From: Kitasatospora sp. MAP5-34
GTDB taxonomy: Bacteria; Actinomycetota; Actinomycetes; Streptomycetales; Streptomycetaceae
Direction: 5' to 3'
Length of the DNA stretch: 64,000 bases
Assembly (NCBI RefSeq): GCF_029894335.1
Contig: NZ_JARXZC010000006.1
Span: 1 to 64,000 of the forward strand
Shown: piece by piece, positions 33,671 to 42,312 of the stretch
Layout: the number at the start of each line of letters is the position of its first letter
How positions within the stretch are numbered: position 1 is the first letter of the stretch
Notes under the pieces: model-generated
Told to the model about the DNA's origin: nothing
What the model saw: only the letters and a program-made list of their open reading frames with translations
Database searches by the model: none
Made by a program: the position numbers and the translations under genes

Positions 33671-34150
33671 ATGCCAGGCCCGCCCCCAATGCCAAACGAG
33701 AAGAAGCGCAAGCTCGGTAACCCTGGCAAGCGCTCGCTGCCTGAGCTGGCCTCTGTGACGCCGCTACCGGCTACCGGGGCCGACACCCCACCGGGCCTCT
33801 CGGAGGCCGGTATAGAGCTGTGGGGGGCCGTCACGGCCACCACCAAGGCTTGGTTGGCTCCGTCGGATCGCCACACGCTCACGATGCTGTGCGAGATGGC
33901 CGACCGGCGCGCGCTCATGATGGCCGCCGTTACCGAGTATGGCCTTCTGATCGAGCGTCCAGGGGACGGCCACCTTGTGGCAAACCCCGTGGTCGCCATG
34001 CTGTCCACGCTTGAGGTCCAGATGAACCGCGTAGCCGCTTCGCTCGGCCTCACGCCAGCGGACCGGACGCGTATGGGCCTCGCTGAGGTCAAGGCCCGGT
34101 CCGCCTTTGAACAGATGCTCGCCGACCGTGCTGGAAGGGTGACGAATTGA
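33671..34150 (+). CDS. terS: Terminase small subunit, P27 family (159 aa)
   Basis: The N-terminus PGPPPMPNEKKRKLGNPGKRSLPE matches the basic R-x-x-GNPGK(R) start of P27-type small terminases. The helical core (LWGAVTATTKAWLAPSDRHTLTMLCEMADRRALM ... NPVVAMLSTLEVQMNRVAASLGLTPADRTRMGL) follows. It recognises phage DNA for packaging. The start is the ATG at 33671 with AGGAGG 7 bases upstream. It overlaps the large subunit gene by four bases. Confidence 0.88.
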   Translation: MPGPPPMPNEKKRKLGNPGKRSLPELASVTPLPATGADTPPGLSEAGIELWGAVTATTKAWLAPSDRHTLTMLCEMADRRALMMAAVTEYGLLIERPGDGHLVANPVVAMLSTLEVQMNRVAASLGLTPADRTRMGLAEVKARSAFEQMLADRAGRVTN

Positions 34151-35664
34151 CCCCCAAGCCTCTGTTCGTCACTCCGGTGAGCCTGGCGGAGATCGAGCGG
34201 GGGGACGGACCGGACTTCGGTTCCTTCTCTCAGTTCCTCAAGATCACCAAGGATTCCGTTGGTGGCCCCACGGGCGGCCCGATGGTCCTCCGGCCCTGGC
34301 AGGGCGACATGCTGGGCCGACTGTTCGCGCGACGCGCGGACGGCCGGTACAAGCACCGCCAGGCCCTCATAGGCATGCCTCGCAAGAACGGCAAGAGCGC
34401 ACTCGGCGCAGGCATCGCGCTGTACGGCCTCGCCTTTGGTCCGCATGGCGGCGAGGTCTATTCCTGCGCTGCCGACAAGGAGCAGGCTCGGATTGTCTTC
34501 GGCACCGCCAAGAAGATGATCGACCTACAGCCGGAGTTTTCCGGCATGTTCAACGTCTACCGCGACGCCATCGAATTCCCTGCCACCGGCAGTGTCTACC
34601 GCGTGCTCTCGGCCGAAGCGTTCTCGAAAGAGGGCCTATCGGCCACGCTCGTTATGTTCGATGAGGTCCACGCGCAGCCAAACCGCGCGATGTGGGATGT
34701 TATGGCCCTCTCCACGGGTGCCCGCGCAGAGCCGCTGATGGTCGGCATTACCACGGCTGGCGTGAAGTCGGATTCCACCGGCCAGGACTCCCTGTGTTAC
34801 GGCATGTACCAGTACGCCGAGCGCGTAGCCAGCGGGGAGGTCGTAGACCCGTCGTTCTACTGCGAATGGTGGGGCGCGCCGGAAGGCGCAGACCACACCG
34901 ACCCCGCTGTCTGGGAGGCCGCTAACCCCGGTTACGGCGACATTGTGGCCGCCGAAGACTTCGAAGCGGCGGTGTTGCGTACTCCCGAGAACGAATTTCG
35001 GACGAAGCGCCTCAACCAGTGGACTTCCACCGCGCAGGCGTGGCTTCCAGCTGGCTCTTGGGAAGGCTGCGAAGACCAGTCCGTGACCATCCCGGACGGT
35101 TCCGAAGTCGTGCTGTCGTTTGACGGCTCATTCAACAACGACTCAACGGCCCTGGTGGTCGTTTCCTGCCCTCAGCACGAGGACGATAAGCCCCACATCG
35201 ACGTTGTGGCCGCGTGGGAAAAGCCCACCGGAACCGGCAATGACTGGGCCGTCCCGATCATCGACGTTGAGGACGAAATCCGTAAGGCATGCCGCCGCTG
35301 GCAGGTTCGCGAAATCGTATGTGACCCTTTCCGCTGGGCCCGCTCCTACCAGGTGCTCGAATCCGAGGGCTTGCCCGTGGTCGAGTTCCCGCAGAGCCCC
35401 ACGCGCATGGTTCCGGCCACACAGCGCTTTTATGAGAGCGTCATGAACCGCTCTCACACGCATTCCGGTGATCGCAGGCTGGCCCGCCACATCGGAAACG
35501 CTGTCATTCGCACCGATTCGCGCGGCTCCCGCCTCTCCAAGGATGCCAAGGGCTCTCCCCGAAAGATTGACCTAGCCGTTGCGGCCGTCATGGGCCTTGA
35601 CCGTGCTTGCCAAGAGCCCGAGCGCGCGCCGGAGGCGCAGTTCTGGTCATGGAGCGACCTATAG
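34147..35664 (+). CDS. terL: Terminase large subunit (505 aa)
   Basis: The ATPase half carries PWQGDMLGRLF, Walker A GMPRKNGKSALGAG (residues 77-90) and Walker B LVMFDEVHA (168-176). The nuclease half includes VVLSFDGSFNNDSTALVV, whose Asp is a likely metal ligand, and IDLAVAAVMGLDRA at the C-terminus. It drives DNA into the capsid and cuts it. Translation starts at TTG 34147 inside the small-subunit stop region, so the two are translationally coupled. Confidence 0.95.
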   Translation: MTPKPLFVTPVSLAEIERGDGPDFGSFSQFLKITKDSVGGPTGGPMVLRPWQGDMLGRLFARRADGRYKHRQALIGMPRKNGKSALGAGIALYGLAFGPHGGEVYSCAADKEQARIVFGTAKKMIDLQPEFSGMFNVYRDAIEFPATGSVYRVLSAEAFSKEGLSATLVMFDEVHAQPNRAMWDVMALSTGARAEPLMVGITTAGVKSDSTGQDSLCYGMYQYAERVASGEVVDPSFYCEWWGAPEGADHTDPAVWEAANPGYGDIVAAEDFEAAVLRTPENEFRTKRLNQWTSTAQAWLPAGSWEGCEDQSVTIPDGSEVVLSFDGSFNNDSTALVVVSCPQHEDDKPHIDVVAAWEKPTGTGNDWAVPIIDVEDEIRKACRRWQVREIVCDPFRWARSYQVLESEGLPVVEFPQSPTRMVPATQRFYESVMNRSHTHSGDRRLARHIGNAVIRTDSRGSRLSKDAKGSPRKIDLAVAAVMGLDRACQEPERAPEAQFWSWSDL

Positions 35665-35667
35665 ACC

Positions 35668-35691
35668 CCACCGCCCGAATTCGGGCAGTGG
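35668..35691. repeat. Phage palindrome 2 of 10
   Basis: Same core GCCCGAATTCGGGC with one base change in the right arm (GGGCAGTGG). It lies 3 bp after the large terminase gene. Confidence 0.8.
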
Positions 35692-35713
35692 TCCCCTGCA
35701 CGTAGGAGGACGT

Positions 35714-35872
35714 GTGAATCACATACGCATCACACGCCGCGTGCTGTCCGAAGTCTCCGACGTGGCCGGTATCGGCTGTGTCGTTGGCGCTGTCTGGTCG
35801 TGGAACGTGGCCGCTGGCGTGCTACTGCTCGGCGTCGCCCTGATCCTGATTGGGTGGGTGATTGACCGGTGA
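35714..35872 (+). CDS. Small phage membrane protein (52 aa)
   Basis: AGGAGG lies just upstream of the GTG at 35714. The product has a short basic N-terminus (NHIRITRRVL) and two hydrophobic stretches (VAGIGCVVGAVWSW, VAAGVLLLGVALILIGWVI), which could form a helical hairpin in the membrane. Its 3' end overlaps the portal gene by four bases. Function unknown. Confidence 0.6.
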   Translation: MNHIRITRRVLSEVSDVAGIGCVVGAVWSWNVAAGVLLLGVALILIGWVIDR

Positions 35873-37113
35873 GCATCTTCCGTCGGGCGGTAGAGAAGCG
35901 TCTCTACGCACCATCCGGCGGTGGTGACCCTTGGGCTATCCCGTCGAACGGCAGCCTCGCGGCTGTGGCCGCCTCTGGCGTGCCGGTCACCGAGGACACT
36001 GCAATGCAGCTCATTGCCGTGTCTGCCTGTGTGCGCATTCTTTCGGACGCCGTGGCTAATCTTCCCTTCGATGCCGTCCGCACGGATGGCGCGATTCGGA
36101 AGACCATCGAACCGCCGCCGCTGGTGGTCGCCGACCCGTTCGGCGGTGCGAACGACACCCGAATGCCGACGCGTCGTCTCGGCATCTCTCAGATCATGGT
36201 GTCTCTGCTGCTGCGTGGCAACGCGTACTGTCTCGTGCTTTCGCGCGACCATTTGAACCGCCCTAACCGCCTGCGCGTGCTCCATCCGGACCGCGTGGAC
36301 TGTCAGTTCAACGACAAGGGCGAGCGCGAATACAAGATTGACCGGGTTCCGGTGGACGCATTCGATGTGGTCCACATCATGGGGATGACCTATCCGGAAT
36401 CCCCAACCGGTATCAGCGTCATCACGCATGCCAAGCAGGCTATCGGCCTCGGGCTGGCCGCCGAGGAGTTCGGGGCCCGCTTCTTCGGGCAGGGCGCGCA
36501 TATGTCCGGCATCATTCACGTGCCTGGCGACCTGGACAAGGAACGTGCGCGCGGCCTCAAGGAATCGTTTACCGCCTCGCATGGCGGGCTGAGCAATTCC
36601 CATACGGTCGGCGTGCTTTCGGGTGGCGCTGAGTGGAAACCCATTTCCGTGACCCCGGACGATGCCCAATTCCTCGGTACGCGTGCCGCGCAGAACCTGG
36701 ACATGGCAATGTTGTTCGGAATTCCTCCGCACATGCTCGGCCAGGTGGACAAAACCACATCGTGGGGTACCGGTATTGAACAGCAGGGAATCGGATTCCT
36801 TGCCTACACGCTGTCCCCGTGGCTCGGTCGGATTGAGGACGCGTGGTCGGCCATGCTGGCCCGCCCGCACACCGCGAAGTTCAACGCTGACGCGCTTCTC
36901 CGCACGGACACCGCTGGCCGTTACGCCGTCTACGGCGCTGCCCGCTCCGCTGCCATCCTCACGACCAACGAAATTCGGGCGCTTGAGAACTACGGCCCCG
37001 TTGAGGGTGGCGACGACATCGCAGCCCCGCTCAATTCCAACGTCAAGCCAATGAAGGACACCGAGGCGTCGTCCTCCGCTCCCAAGGCGGACGCACTAGG
37101 GGCGGTTTTGTAA
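35869..37113 (+). CDS. Portal protein, HK97 family (414 aa)
   Basis: Residues such as AVSACVRILSDAVANLPFD near the start, LLRGNAYCLVLSRDHLNRPNRLRVLHPDRV, the VVHIMGMTYP segment and ATQ-like FGIPPHMLGQVDKTTSWGTGIEQQGIGFLAYTLSPWLGRIEDA are the standard landmarks of HK97-type portals. It forms the dodecameric ring at the capsid vertex for DNA entry. The start is the GTG at 35869; the stop overlaps the ATG of the protease by one base. Confidence 0.93.
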   Translation: MSIFRRAVEKRLYAPSGGGDPWAIPSNGSLAAVAASGVPVTEDTAMQLIAVSACVRILSDAVANLPFDAVRTDGAIRKTIEPPPLVVADPFGGANDTRMPTRRLGISQIMVSLLLRGNAYCLVLSRDHLNRPNRLRVLHPDRVDCQFNDKGEREYKIDRVPVDAFDVVHIMGMTYPESPTGISVITHAKQAIGLGLAAEEFGARFFGQGAHMSGIIHVPGDLDKERARGLKESFTASHGGLSNSHTVGVLSGGAEWKPISVTPDDAQFLGTRAAQNLDMAMLFGIPPHMLGQVDKTTSWGTGIEQQGIGFLAYTLSPWLGRIEDAWSAMLARPHTAKFNADALLRTDTAGRYAVYGAARSAAILTTNEIRALENYGPVEGGDDIAAPLNSNVKPMKDTEASSSAPKADALGAVL

Positions 37114-37814
37114 TGAATGATCTTTCCGCACGCGCAGAGCGCCAGAACGTAGTTGAGACCCGCAGCGCTGCCTACCAGGGCATTGAGCTTCGGGCGCTGG
37201 ACGACGGTTTTGGCGGTAAGACTCTGCGCTTCACCGGCTATGCCTCCGTCACTGAGTCGCCATACGAAATGAGCGATTGGCTCGGCGACTACAGCGAGGT
37301 AGTTCGTCGGGGTGCCTTCGCGCGCACCCTGGCCGCAGGGGCCGATGTGCCGTTCGTCGTCAATCACGGCGGGCTCACGCTCGCACGGACCAAGAGCGGC
37401 ACTCTCCGCCTCGCTGAGGACTCCACCGGCCTCCACGTTGAGGCCGACCTTGACCCGCGCTCTCCGTCGGTCCTGGACCTCCAGGTGGCCATGGAGCGCG
37501 GCGACGTAGACGAGATGAGTTTCGGATTCCGCGTCACCGCTCAGGAATGGTCACCGGACTGGACTCAGCGCGATATCACGGAAGTTGACCTCAACAAGGG
37601 CGACGTAAGCGCCGTGAACTACGGCGCAAACCCAGCTACCGCTGGCGCGACTATGCGAGGCCGGGATATGGACGCGTTCCTTCGCTCCGTTCCCACTGAC
37701 CGCCTGCGCCGGTACCTGGAGGAGCTGGAGGCCGAAGCGGCCCCTGCCCCCGAGGCGGCTCGTGCCGCTGACCTCTCCCTCTACAGCGCACGCCTTCGCG
37801 CGCTGAACATCTAA
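37113..37814 (+). CDS. Prohead maturation protease, HK97 (U35) family (233 aa)
   Basis: LRFTGYASVTESPYEM and YSEVVRRGAF form the family start. The catalytic His85 lies in VVNHGG and Ser136 in DEMSFGFRV, with TEVDLNKGDVSAVNYGANPAT completing the fold. It cleaves the capsid protein N-terminal arm during maturation. The C-terminal 50 residues are Ala/Glu-rich. Phage palindrome 3 follows directly. Confidence 0.93.
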   Translation: MNDLSARAERQNVVETRSAAYQGIELRALDDGFGGKTLRFTGYASVTESPYEMSDWLGDYSEVVRRGAFARTLAAGADVPFVVNHGGLTLARTKSGTLRLAEDSTGLHVEADLDPRSPSVLDLQVAMERGDVDEMSFGFRVTAQEWSPDWTQRDITEVDLNKGDVSAVNYGANPATAGATMRGRDMDAFLRSVPTDRLRRYLEELEAEAAPAPEAARAADLSLYSARLRALNI

Positions 37815-37816
37815 TC

Positions 37817-37838
37817 CACCGCCCGAATTCGGGCGGTG
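37817..37838. repeat. Phage palindrome 3 of 10
   Basis: Core ACCGCCCGAATTCGGGCGGT, 2 bp after the protease stop and 20 bp before the capsid gene. Its position inside the head gene cluster suggests modulation rather than complete stop of transcription. Confidence 0.8.
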
Positions 37839-37857
37839 CTCTCTCAAGGAGAAGTGC

Positions 37858-39198
37858 ATGAACAAGCGCGAAGCCGTGGCCGACATTCTGGCCAAGCGTT
37901 CCGCCAAGAATGAGGAGCTGACTAAGCTTCTGGACGCCGCCAAGGGCGAGTCTCGGGGCCTCTCCGAGACCGAGTCGAGCACCTTCGATGCCCTGGAGAC
38001 CGAGGTTCGCGAGCTGGACGCGCGTGCCAAGGAGCTGGACGAGCAGATTCGGGCGGACGACGCTGCCGCCGAGATGGCGAAGCGATACGCGCCGTCCCCG
38101 TCTGGCTTCCAGGTCACTGAGCCCGAGATCTACCGTTCCGGTCTCGGTGGCCGGTCGTACTTCCGTGACCTCCACATGGCCCGCAACAAGGGCGACCGCG
38201 ACGCCATGGACCGGCTGGTCCGCAACGACCGGGGCCGAGCACTGGAGGCCCGTGCGCTTACCACCGTGAACGGCGCTGGTGGTGAGTTCGTCCCGCCTCG
38301 CTGGCTGGAGGACCAATTCGTCAAGCTGGCCCGCCCGGGTCGGATCACTGCGAACCTGACCCCGACTTTCCCGCTGCCGCCCGGCACCGACAGCATCAAC
38401 ATTCCGAAGATCAACACCGGTACTCAGGTGGCCACTCAGCAGACGCAGAACACTGGCGTCCAGCAGACCGACCTGACGACCACTTCGGTCAACTCCGGCA
38501 TCACCACCGTGGCCGGTGGTCAGACGGTGTCTCTCCAGCTCATTGAGCAGAGCCCACTGAACATTGACGACGTGATCCTGTCGGACCTCGCTGCCGCCTA
38601 TGCCGTTCAGCTCAACCAGCTTGTCCTGTCCGGCACTGGCTCCAACGGCCAGCCGACCGGTCTCCTGACCCTGGCGGGTACCAACGCCATTACGTTCACG
38701 TCCGCGTCGCCGACTCTGGGCCTGCTCTACAGCAAGCTTGCCGGTGCGATTCAGTCCGTGCACACCAACCGATACCTGCCGCCGGACACCATCATCATGC
38801 ACCCCTCGCGGTGGGCGTGGTGCCTCGCCTCGCTGGACGGCCAGAACCGCCCGCTGGTGGTCCCGGACACTGCTGGCCCCATGAACGCCATGGCGAACGC
38901 TGGCGCGGTGGCCTCGCAGGGCTACGTGGGCCACATCATGGGTCTGCCGGTCTACGTGGACGCCACGATCCCGACCAACCTTGGTGCTGGCACCAACCAG
39001 GACGTGATCATTGTCGCCCGCATGGCGGATCTGATCCTGTGGGAGGGCAACGTCAAGGCGGAAGCCTTCGCCCAGACGTTCGCCAACCAGCTTTCGGTTT
39101 TCGTCCGGCTCTACAACTACATGTCGTTCCAGGCGGCCCGGTACCCGAAGTCCATCAGCACCATCAACGGGACCGGCCTGACCGCACCTTCGTTCTAG
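37858..39198 (+). CDS. Major capsid protein, HK97 fold (446 aa)
   Basis: The first about 95 residues are a charged coiled coil (the delta/scaffold domain removed by the protease): KREAVADILAKRSAKNEELTKLLD through ELDARAKELDEQIRADD. The shell domain follows with GGEFVPPRWLEDQFVKLARPGRI, IPKINTGTQVATQQTQNTGVQQTD, DVILSDLAAAYAVQLNQLVLSGTGSNGQPTGLL and MHPSRWAWCLASLDGQNRPLV. Length and blocks fit HK97-type capsids of actinophages. AAGGAG precedes the ATG at 37858. Confidence 0.95.
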   Translation: MNKREAVADILAKRSAKNEELTKLLDAAKGESRGLSETESSTFDALETEVRELDARAKELDEQIRADDAAAEMAKRYAPSPSGFQVTEPEIYRSGLGGRSYFRDLHMARNKGDRDAMDRLVRNDRGRALEARALTTVNGAGGEFVPPRWLEDQFVKLARPGRITANLTPTFPLPPGTDSINIPKINTGTQVATQQTQNTGVQQTDLTTTSVNSGITTVAGGQTVSLQLIEQSPLNIDDVILSDLAAAYAVQLNQLVLSGTGSNGQPTGLLTLAGTNAITFTSASPTLGLLYSKLAGAIQSVHTNRYLPPDTIIMHPSRWAWCLASLDGQNRPLVVPDTAGPMNAMANAGAVASQGYVGHIMGLPVYVDATIPTNLGAGTNQDVIIVARMADLILWEGNVKAEAFAQTFANQLSVFVRLYNYMSFQAARYPKSISTINGTGLTAPSF

Positions 39199-39226
39199 CC
39201 TGACCCGCCGAGTGGAGGTGTCCGCA

Positions 39227-39760
39227 TTGATCACCCAATACGGGCACCTCCACCGGCACTTGCAGCGCGCACGCAAGACTCACACCGGCCACCGGCCGCA
39301 CGCACACCAGCGCAAGCACAGTGCGCAGCACCACCTACGGCGAGCGAAGAGCGCGCACCGACGCAACGCGAAGCGCCACGCTAGCCACGCTCGCCACCGT
39401 TCCAAGGGCCTCCGGCACCTCAAGCCGTTGAGGCGACTCAAGGCGACGCGCCACCATGCGGCGCACAAGGTCAAGCGCCACCACCTGACGCACAAGCGGC
39501 ACTTGACGCACAAGCGACACGTCCAGCGGCACGCAAAACACCTTGCGAAGCACCGCCGGAAGTCCGCGCATCGCCACACGCTCCGGCATCACCGGAAGCA
39601 CCGCACGCACGTGCACCGGCATCACAACAGCCATGCTCGCCACCATGCCAAGCACCGTAAAGCGGCGCACCACCACCGCGCGGCGCAGCACCACCGCAGG
39701 CATGCCAGCGGGCACCATCGCCGGACCTCAAGCCACCGGCACCACCGCCGCTACCGATAG
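39227..39760 (+). CDS. Extremely His/Arg/Lys-rich basic protein, no acidic residues (177 aa)
   Basis: By my count the product has 51 His, 38 Arg and 17 Lys in 177 residues (60 percent) and no Asp or Glu. Short patterns such as HHLTHKRHLTHKRHVQRH recur. It has no hydrophobic segment. GGAGG lies 8 bases before the TTG at 39227, and the frame ends 8 bp before the connector gene. It lies directly after the capsid gene, a position typical of decoration or capsid-associated proteins. A DNA-binding, charge-neutralising or metal-binding virion role is possible; none is proven. I do not know a named family for it. Confidence 0.7.
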   Translation: MITQYGHLHRHLQRARKTHTGHRPHAHQRKHSAQHHLRRAKSAHRRNAKRHASHARHRSKGLRHLKPLRRLKATRHHAAHKVKRHHLTHKRHLTHKRHVQRHAKHLAKHRRKSAHRHTLRHHRKHRTHVHRHHNSHARHHAKHRKAAHHHRAAQHHRRHASGHHRRTSSHRHHRRYR

Positions 39761-39768
39761 GGGGACGC

Positions 39769-40662
39769 ATGGCTCAAGTCCTGTACTACACGGGCCAGGA
39801 CGTAGGGCTGACCTCTCCCGCCGTTCTGGACGACTCGGGGAACGTCTCCACGGGGTCTCTGGCGGTCGTTCTCACGGTCACTGACCCAACGGGCCACACG
39901 ACCACTCCAGCGACCGCTAGCGTGGGTTCAGGGGTCTACACGGGGGTTGTCTCATCCGTCGCGACTTCCGGTGTCTGGCTGGTCCGCTGGACGGCCACGG
40001 GGACGAATGTCGGGTGGGCCTACGAAGACCAGTTCACGGTTCGGCCTCTCGGTGTCGAGCAGTTCGTAGACCTGGTGTCGGTCAAGAAGCACCTCAACAT
40101 CCGTCCGGCGGACACAACGCAGGACGACGAACTACAGAGCTTCATCCTGTCGGCTGCCGACCTCGCGCGCGATGTGTGCGGGCCCTTCCTCCCGGAGCAG
40201 CACACAGAGTTTTTCAACGGGGGAGTCACGACCATCAGCCCGGACTGGCTCCCGCTGGCCAGCGTCCAGAGCTGCACCGAGTATTACGGCTTGTCAGGCT
40301 TCGCGCTCACTGAGCAGGCACTTGGCACGCAGATGAACGCGTTTGCGTTCACGGTCGATTACCAGTCCGGGCAGATCACCCGCCGTACCTTCGGTGGCGG
40401 CCCCGCTCAGTTCGCCGTCGGCTCCAAAAACGTCAAGTTGGTCTACACGGCCGGACGTTCGGGTCAGATTCCCTTCACGGTGCGTCTTGGTGCGCTGGAG
40501 TTGATCCGCCACCTGTGGCAGCAGACGCAGCAGGGCGGACGGCCGAAGTTCGGCAACGCTGGCATGGACGGAGAGGCCATGGGCGTCTCTATGGGTTTTG
40601 CCCTGCCGGACCGCGTAGTTGAGCTGTGGGCCCCGTTCCGCCGAGCGCCAGGGATCGCCTAA
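39769..40662 (+). CDS. Head-tail connector with N-terminal beta domain (297 aa)
   Basis: Residues 1 to about 95 resemble a small Ig-like beta sandwich (SLAVVLTVTDPTGHTTTPATASVGSGVYTGVVSSVATSGVWLVRW). From about 100 onward, FVDLVSVKKHLNIRPADTTQDDELQSFILSAADLARDVCGPFL is the helical start of gp6/gp15-type connectors, followed by a beta-rich middle and KLVYTAGRSGQIPFTVRLGALELIRHLWQQTQ. It joins the portal to the tail. It overlaps the next gene by one base. Confidence 0.82.
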   Translation: MAQVLYYTGQDVGLTSPAVLDDSGNVSTGSLAVVLTVTDPTGHTTTPATASVGSGVYTGVVSSVATSGVWLVRWTATGTNVGWAYEDQFTVRPLGVEQFVDLVSVKKHLNIRPADTTQDDELQSFILSAADLARDVCGPFLPEQHTEFFNGGVTTISPDWLPLASVQSCTEYYGLSGFALTEQALGTQMNAFAFTVDYQSGQITRRTFGGGPAQFAVGSKNVKLVYTAGRSGQIPFTVRLGALELIRHLWQQTQQGGRPKFGNAGMDGEAMGVSMGFALPDRVVELWAPFRRAPGIA

Positions 40663-41129
40663 TGACCATTCCCACCATGACCCCGCCGAAGGCGCGCAAG
40701 TACCTTCACGACCAGTGCGCGGCACAACTCACGGCCGACCCGAGCGACCCCACGGCGGGCATTCTCGTCTGTTACGACGCCCCGGGCCCCGGCCAGCCGG
40801 ACGACATTGTGGCCATCGGCAAGACGCACAACAAGATGGACCCTATGACCCTGGTGGGCGGGGGTGGCGCTGGCTGGCTCAGCGAGCGTTACACGGTCAC
40901 CATCACCGTTGACGTATTCCGGGGTGGAGACGACCCGCAGTACGCCTATGAGCGCTGTAGCGCCATCTGTGACGCAATTTGCGCCATCGTCCGTAATGAT
41001 CCCTCACTCGGCGGGCTGGTCCTCATTTCCCACCCGGCCGGTTGCGATATCGAGCCCGAGGAGGACCCCGGGCACATGGGCCGACGCGTCACGGCTGAGC
41101 TGGAAATTGAGTGCTTCAACCGCATCTAG
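40662..41129 (+). CDS. Probable tail terminator or neck protein (155 aa)
   Basis: The protein is mixed alpha/beta with YTVTITVDVFRGGDDPQYAYERCSAICDAICAIV in the middle and HMGRRVTAELEIECFNRI at the end, the pattern of tail terminator/minor capsid proteins that lie between connector and tube genes. Assignment rests mostly on position. The ATG at 40662 overlaps the preceding stop (TAATG). Palindrome 4 follows its stop. Confidence 0.65.
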   Translation: MTIPTMTPPKARKYLHDQCAAQLTADPSDPTAGILVCYDAPGPGQPDDIVAIGKTHNKMDPMTLVGGGGAGWLSERYTVTITVDVFRGGDDPQYAYERCSAICDAICAIVRNDPSLGGLVLISHPAGCDIEPEEDPGHMGRRVTAELEIECFNRI

Positions 41130-41151
41130 CACCGCCCGAATTCGGGCGGTG
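41130..41151. repeat. Phage palindrome 4 of 10
   Basis: Core ACCGCCCGAATTCGGGCGGT directly after the TAG stop at 41127-41129 and followed by GGAGGGAG, the ribosome site of the next gene. Confidence 0.8.
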
Positions 41152-41164
41152 GAGGGAGTGGCGC

Positions 41165-41335
41165 ATGCCTGCCTTCACGTACACGGGTGAAACCGACCTG
41201 TATTACCCGTCCCTTGGGGTCCACGCGACGCCCGGCCTGGTGGCCGAGCTGGACGCCGCCCCGGATGCCCGCTGGGAGCCGACTCCCGGGGCCGTCCCGA
41301 CCGTTCACGAGACCCTGCCCCTGGAGGGGATGTAA
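41165..41335 (+). CDS. Small phage protein of unknown function (56 aa)
   Basis: GGAGGGAG precedes the ATG at 41165. The product begins PAFTYTGETDLYYPSLGVHATPG, a short beta-rich pattern seen in small actinophage proteins between terminator and tube genes. It ends 3 bp before the tube protein ATG. Function unknown. Confidence 0.6.
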   Translation: MPAFTYTGETDLYYPSLGVHATPGLVAELDAAPDARWEPTPGAVPTVHETLPLEGM

Positions 41336-41338
41336 CGC

Positions 41339-42310
41339 ATGACTGGCATTCGCCCCACAGCACAGACGGTAATCGGTATCGCCAAGGAAGCCACTTGGGG
41401 AACTCCGGTCGCCGCTACCGCCTTCATTCCGGTGAGTCCGCCGACCCCCAAGGACGTTATCAAGCTGGCGCAGGACAAGGGTCTTCGCGGCAGCATGGTA
41501 GAGACCTACGGTGAGGTTCAGCTTACCAAGCACACGACTTTTGACTTCTCGGGCGACGTGTTCGCCGACACCATCGGCTTCCCGTTGGCTGGCGTGCTCG
41601 GCGATGTGACCGTGACCGGTGCCACCGCCCCGTACACGCACGCCATGGCCGTTTACAACTCGGCTGACGGCCAGCCCCCGAGCTACACCATCACCGACAA
41701 CTACAGCCAGAACGTGCGCCAGTACCCCGGCTGCAAGTTCAGTGAGGTGGACCTCAAGTTCTCGGCTGATGGTCTACTCACTTACTCAGCCAAGGCCGTT
41801 GGCCTTCCGTCTGTCACGACCACGGCCCCAACTCCGGCATTCTCGAACCTCCAGCCGCTCGCGGCGTGGATTGGCGCTGTGTCTATCGGTGGCTCGGCGA
41901 ACCTCACGGCGCTGGACGGCAATATCACCATCAAGCGGCCCGTTTCCGTCATCGACACCGTGGACGGAACGCAGGCCCCGCATGCGCTGTTCGCGGGCCC
42001 GGTCAGCGTCTCCGGCAAGCTCACGCTTGTGATGGAGGACGAGACGCAGATAACCAACTACCTGAGCAGCACTGGCGTTGCACTTGACGTGAACTTCCAG
42101 ACCGGTTCGGGCGCTGCCCTCCAGCAGGTCAAGCTTCACATGTCGCAGGTCATCTACCAGACCGCTGACATTACGCGTGGCAAGGACTTCGTAGAGCTTC
42201 CGGTCGCATTCACCGCGATTGCCAACACTACCGACGTGGGCGCGTCCAACGGCTACAGCCCCGTCAAGGTCACCCTCCAGAACGCCAACCCGAGCGGAAC
42301 GTACAAGTAA
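41339..42310 (+). CDS. Major tail (tube) protein (323 aa)
   Basis: The start IGIAKEATWGTPVAATAFIPVSPPTPKDVIK is typical of actinophage tail tube proteins, followed by repeated beta strands (YGEVQLTKHTTFDFSGDVFADTIGF, DGLLTYSAKAVGLPSV) and FVELPVAFTAIANTTDVGASNGYSPVKVTLQNANPS. It polymerises into the tail tube. It lies directly before the chaperone genes, as expected. Confidence 0.88.
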   Translation: MTGIRPTAQTVIGIAKEATWGTPVAATAFIPVSPPTPKDVIKLAQDKGLRGSMVETYGEVQLTKHTTFDFSGDVFADTIGFPLAGVLGDVTVTGATAPYTHAMAVYNSADGQPPSYTITDNYSQNVRQYPGCKFSEVDLKFSADGLLTYSAKAVGLPSVTTTAPTPAFSNLQPLAAWIGAVSIGGSANLTALDGNITIKRPVSVIDTVDGTQAPHALFAGPVSVSGKLTLVMEDETQITNYLSSTGVALDVNFQTGSGAALQQVKLHMSQVIYQTADITRGKDFVELPVAFTAIANTTDVGASNGYSPVKVTLQNANPSGTYK

Positions 42311-42312
42311 CC

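Noticed and set aside
39280..39579. Trp/Cys/Arg-rich minus-strand frames opposite the His-rich gene
   Set aside because: They are the mirror of CAC/CGC codons and have no ribosome site; the plus-strand frame has a ribosome site and fits the operon.
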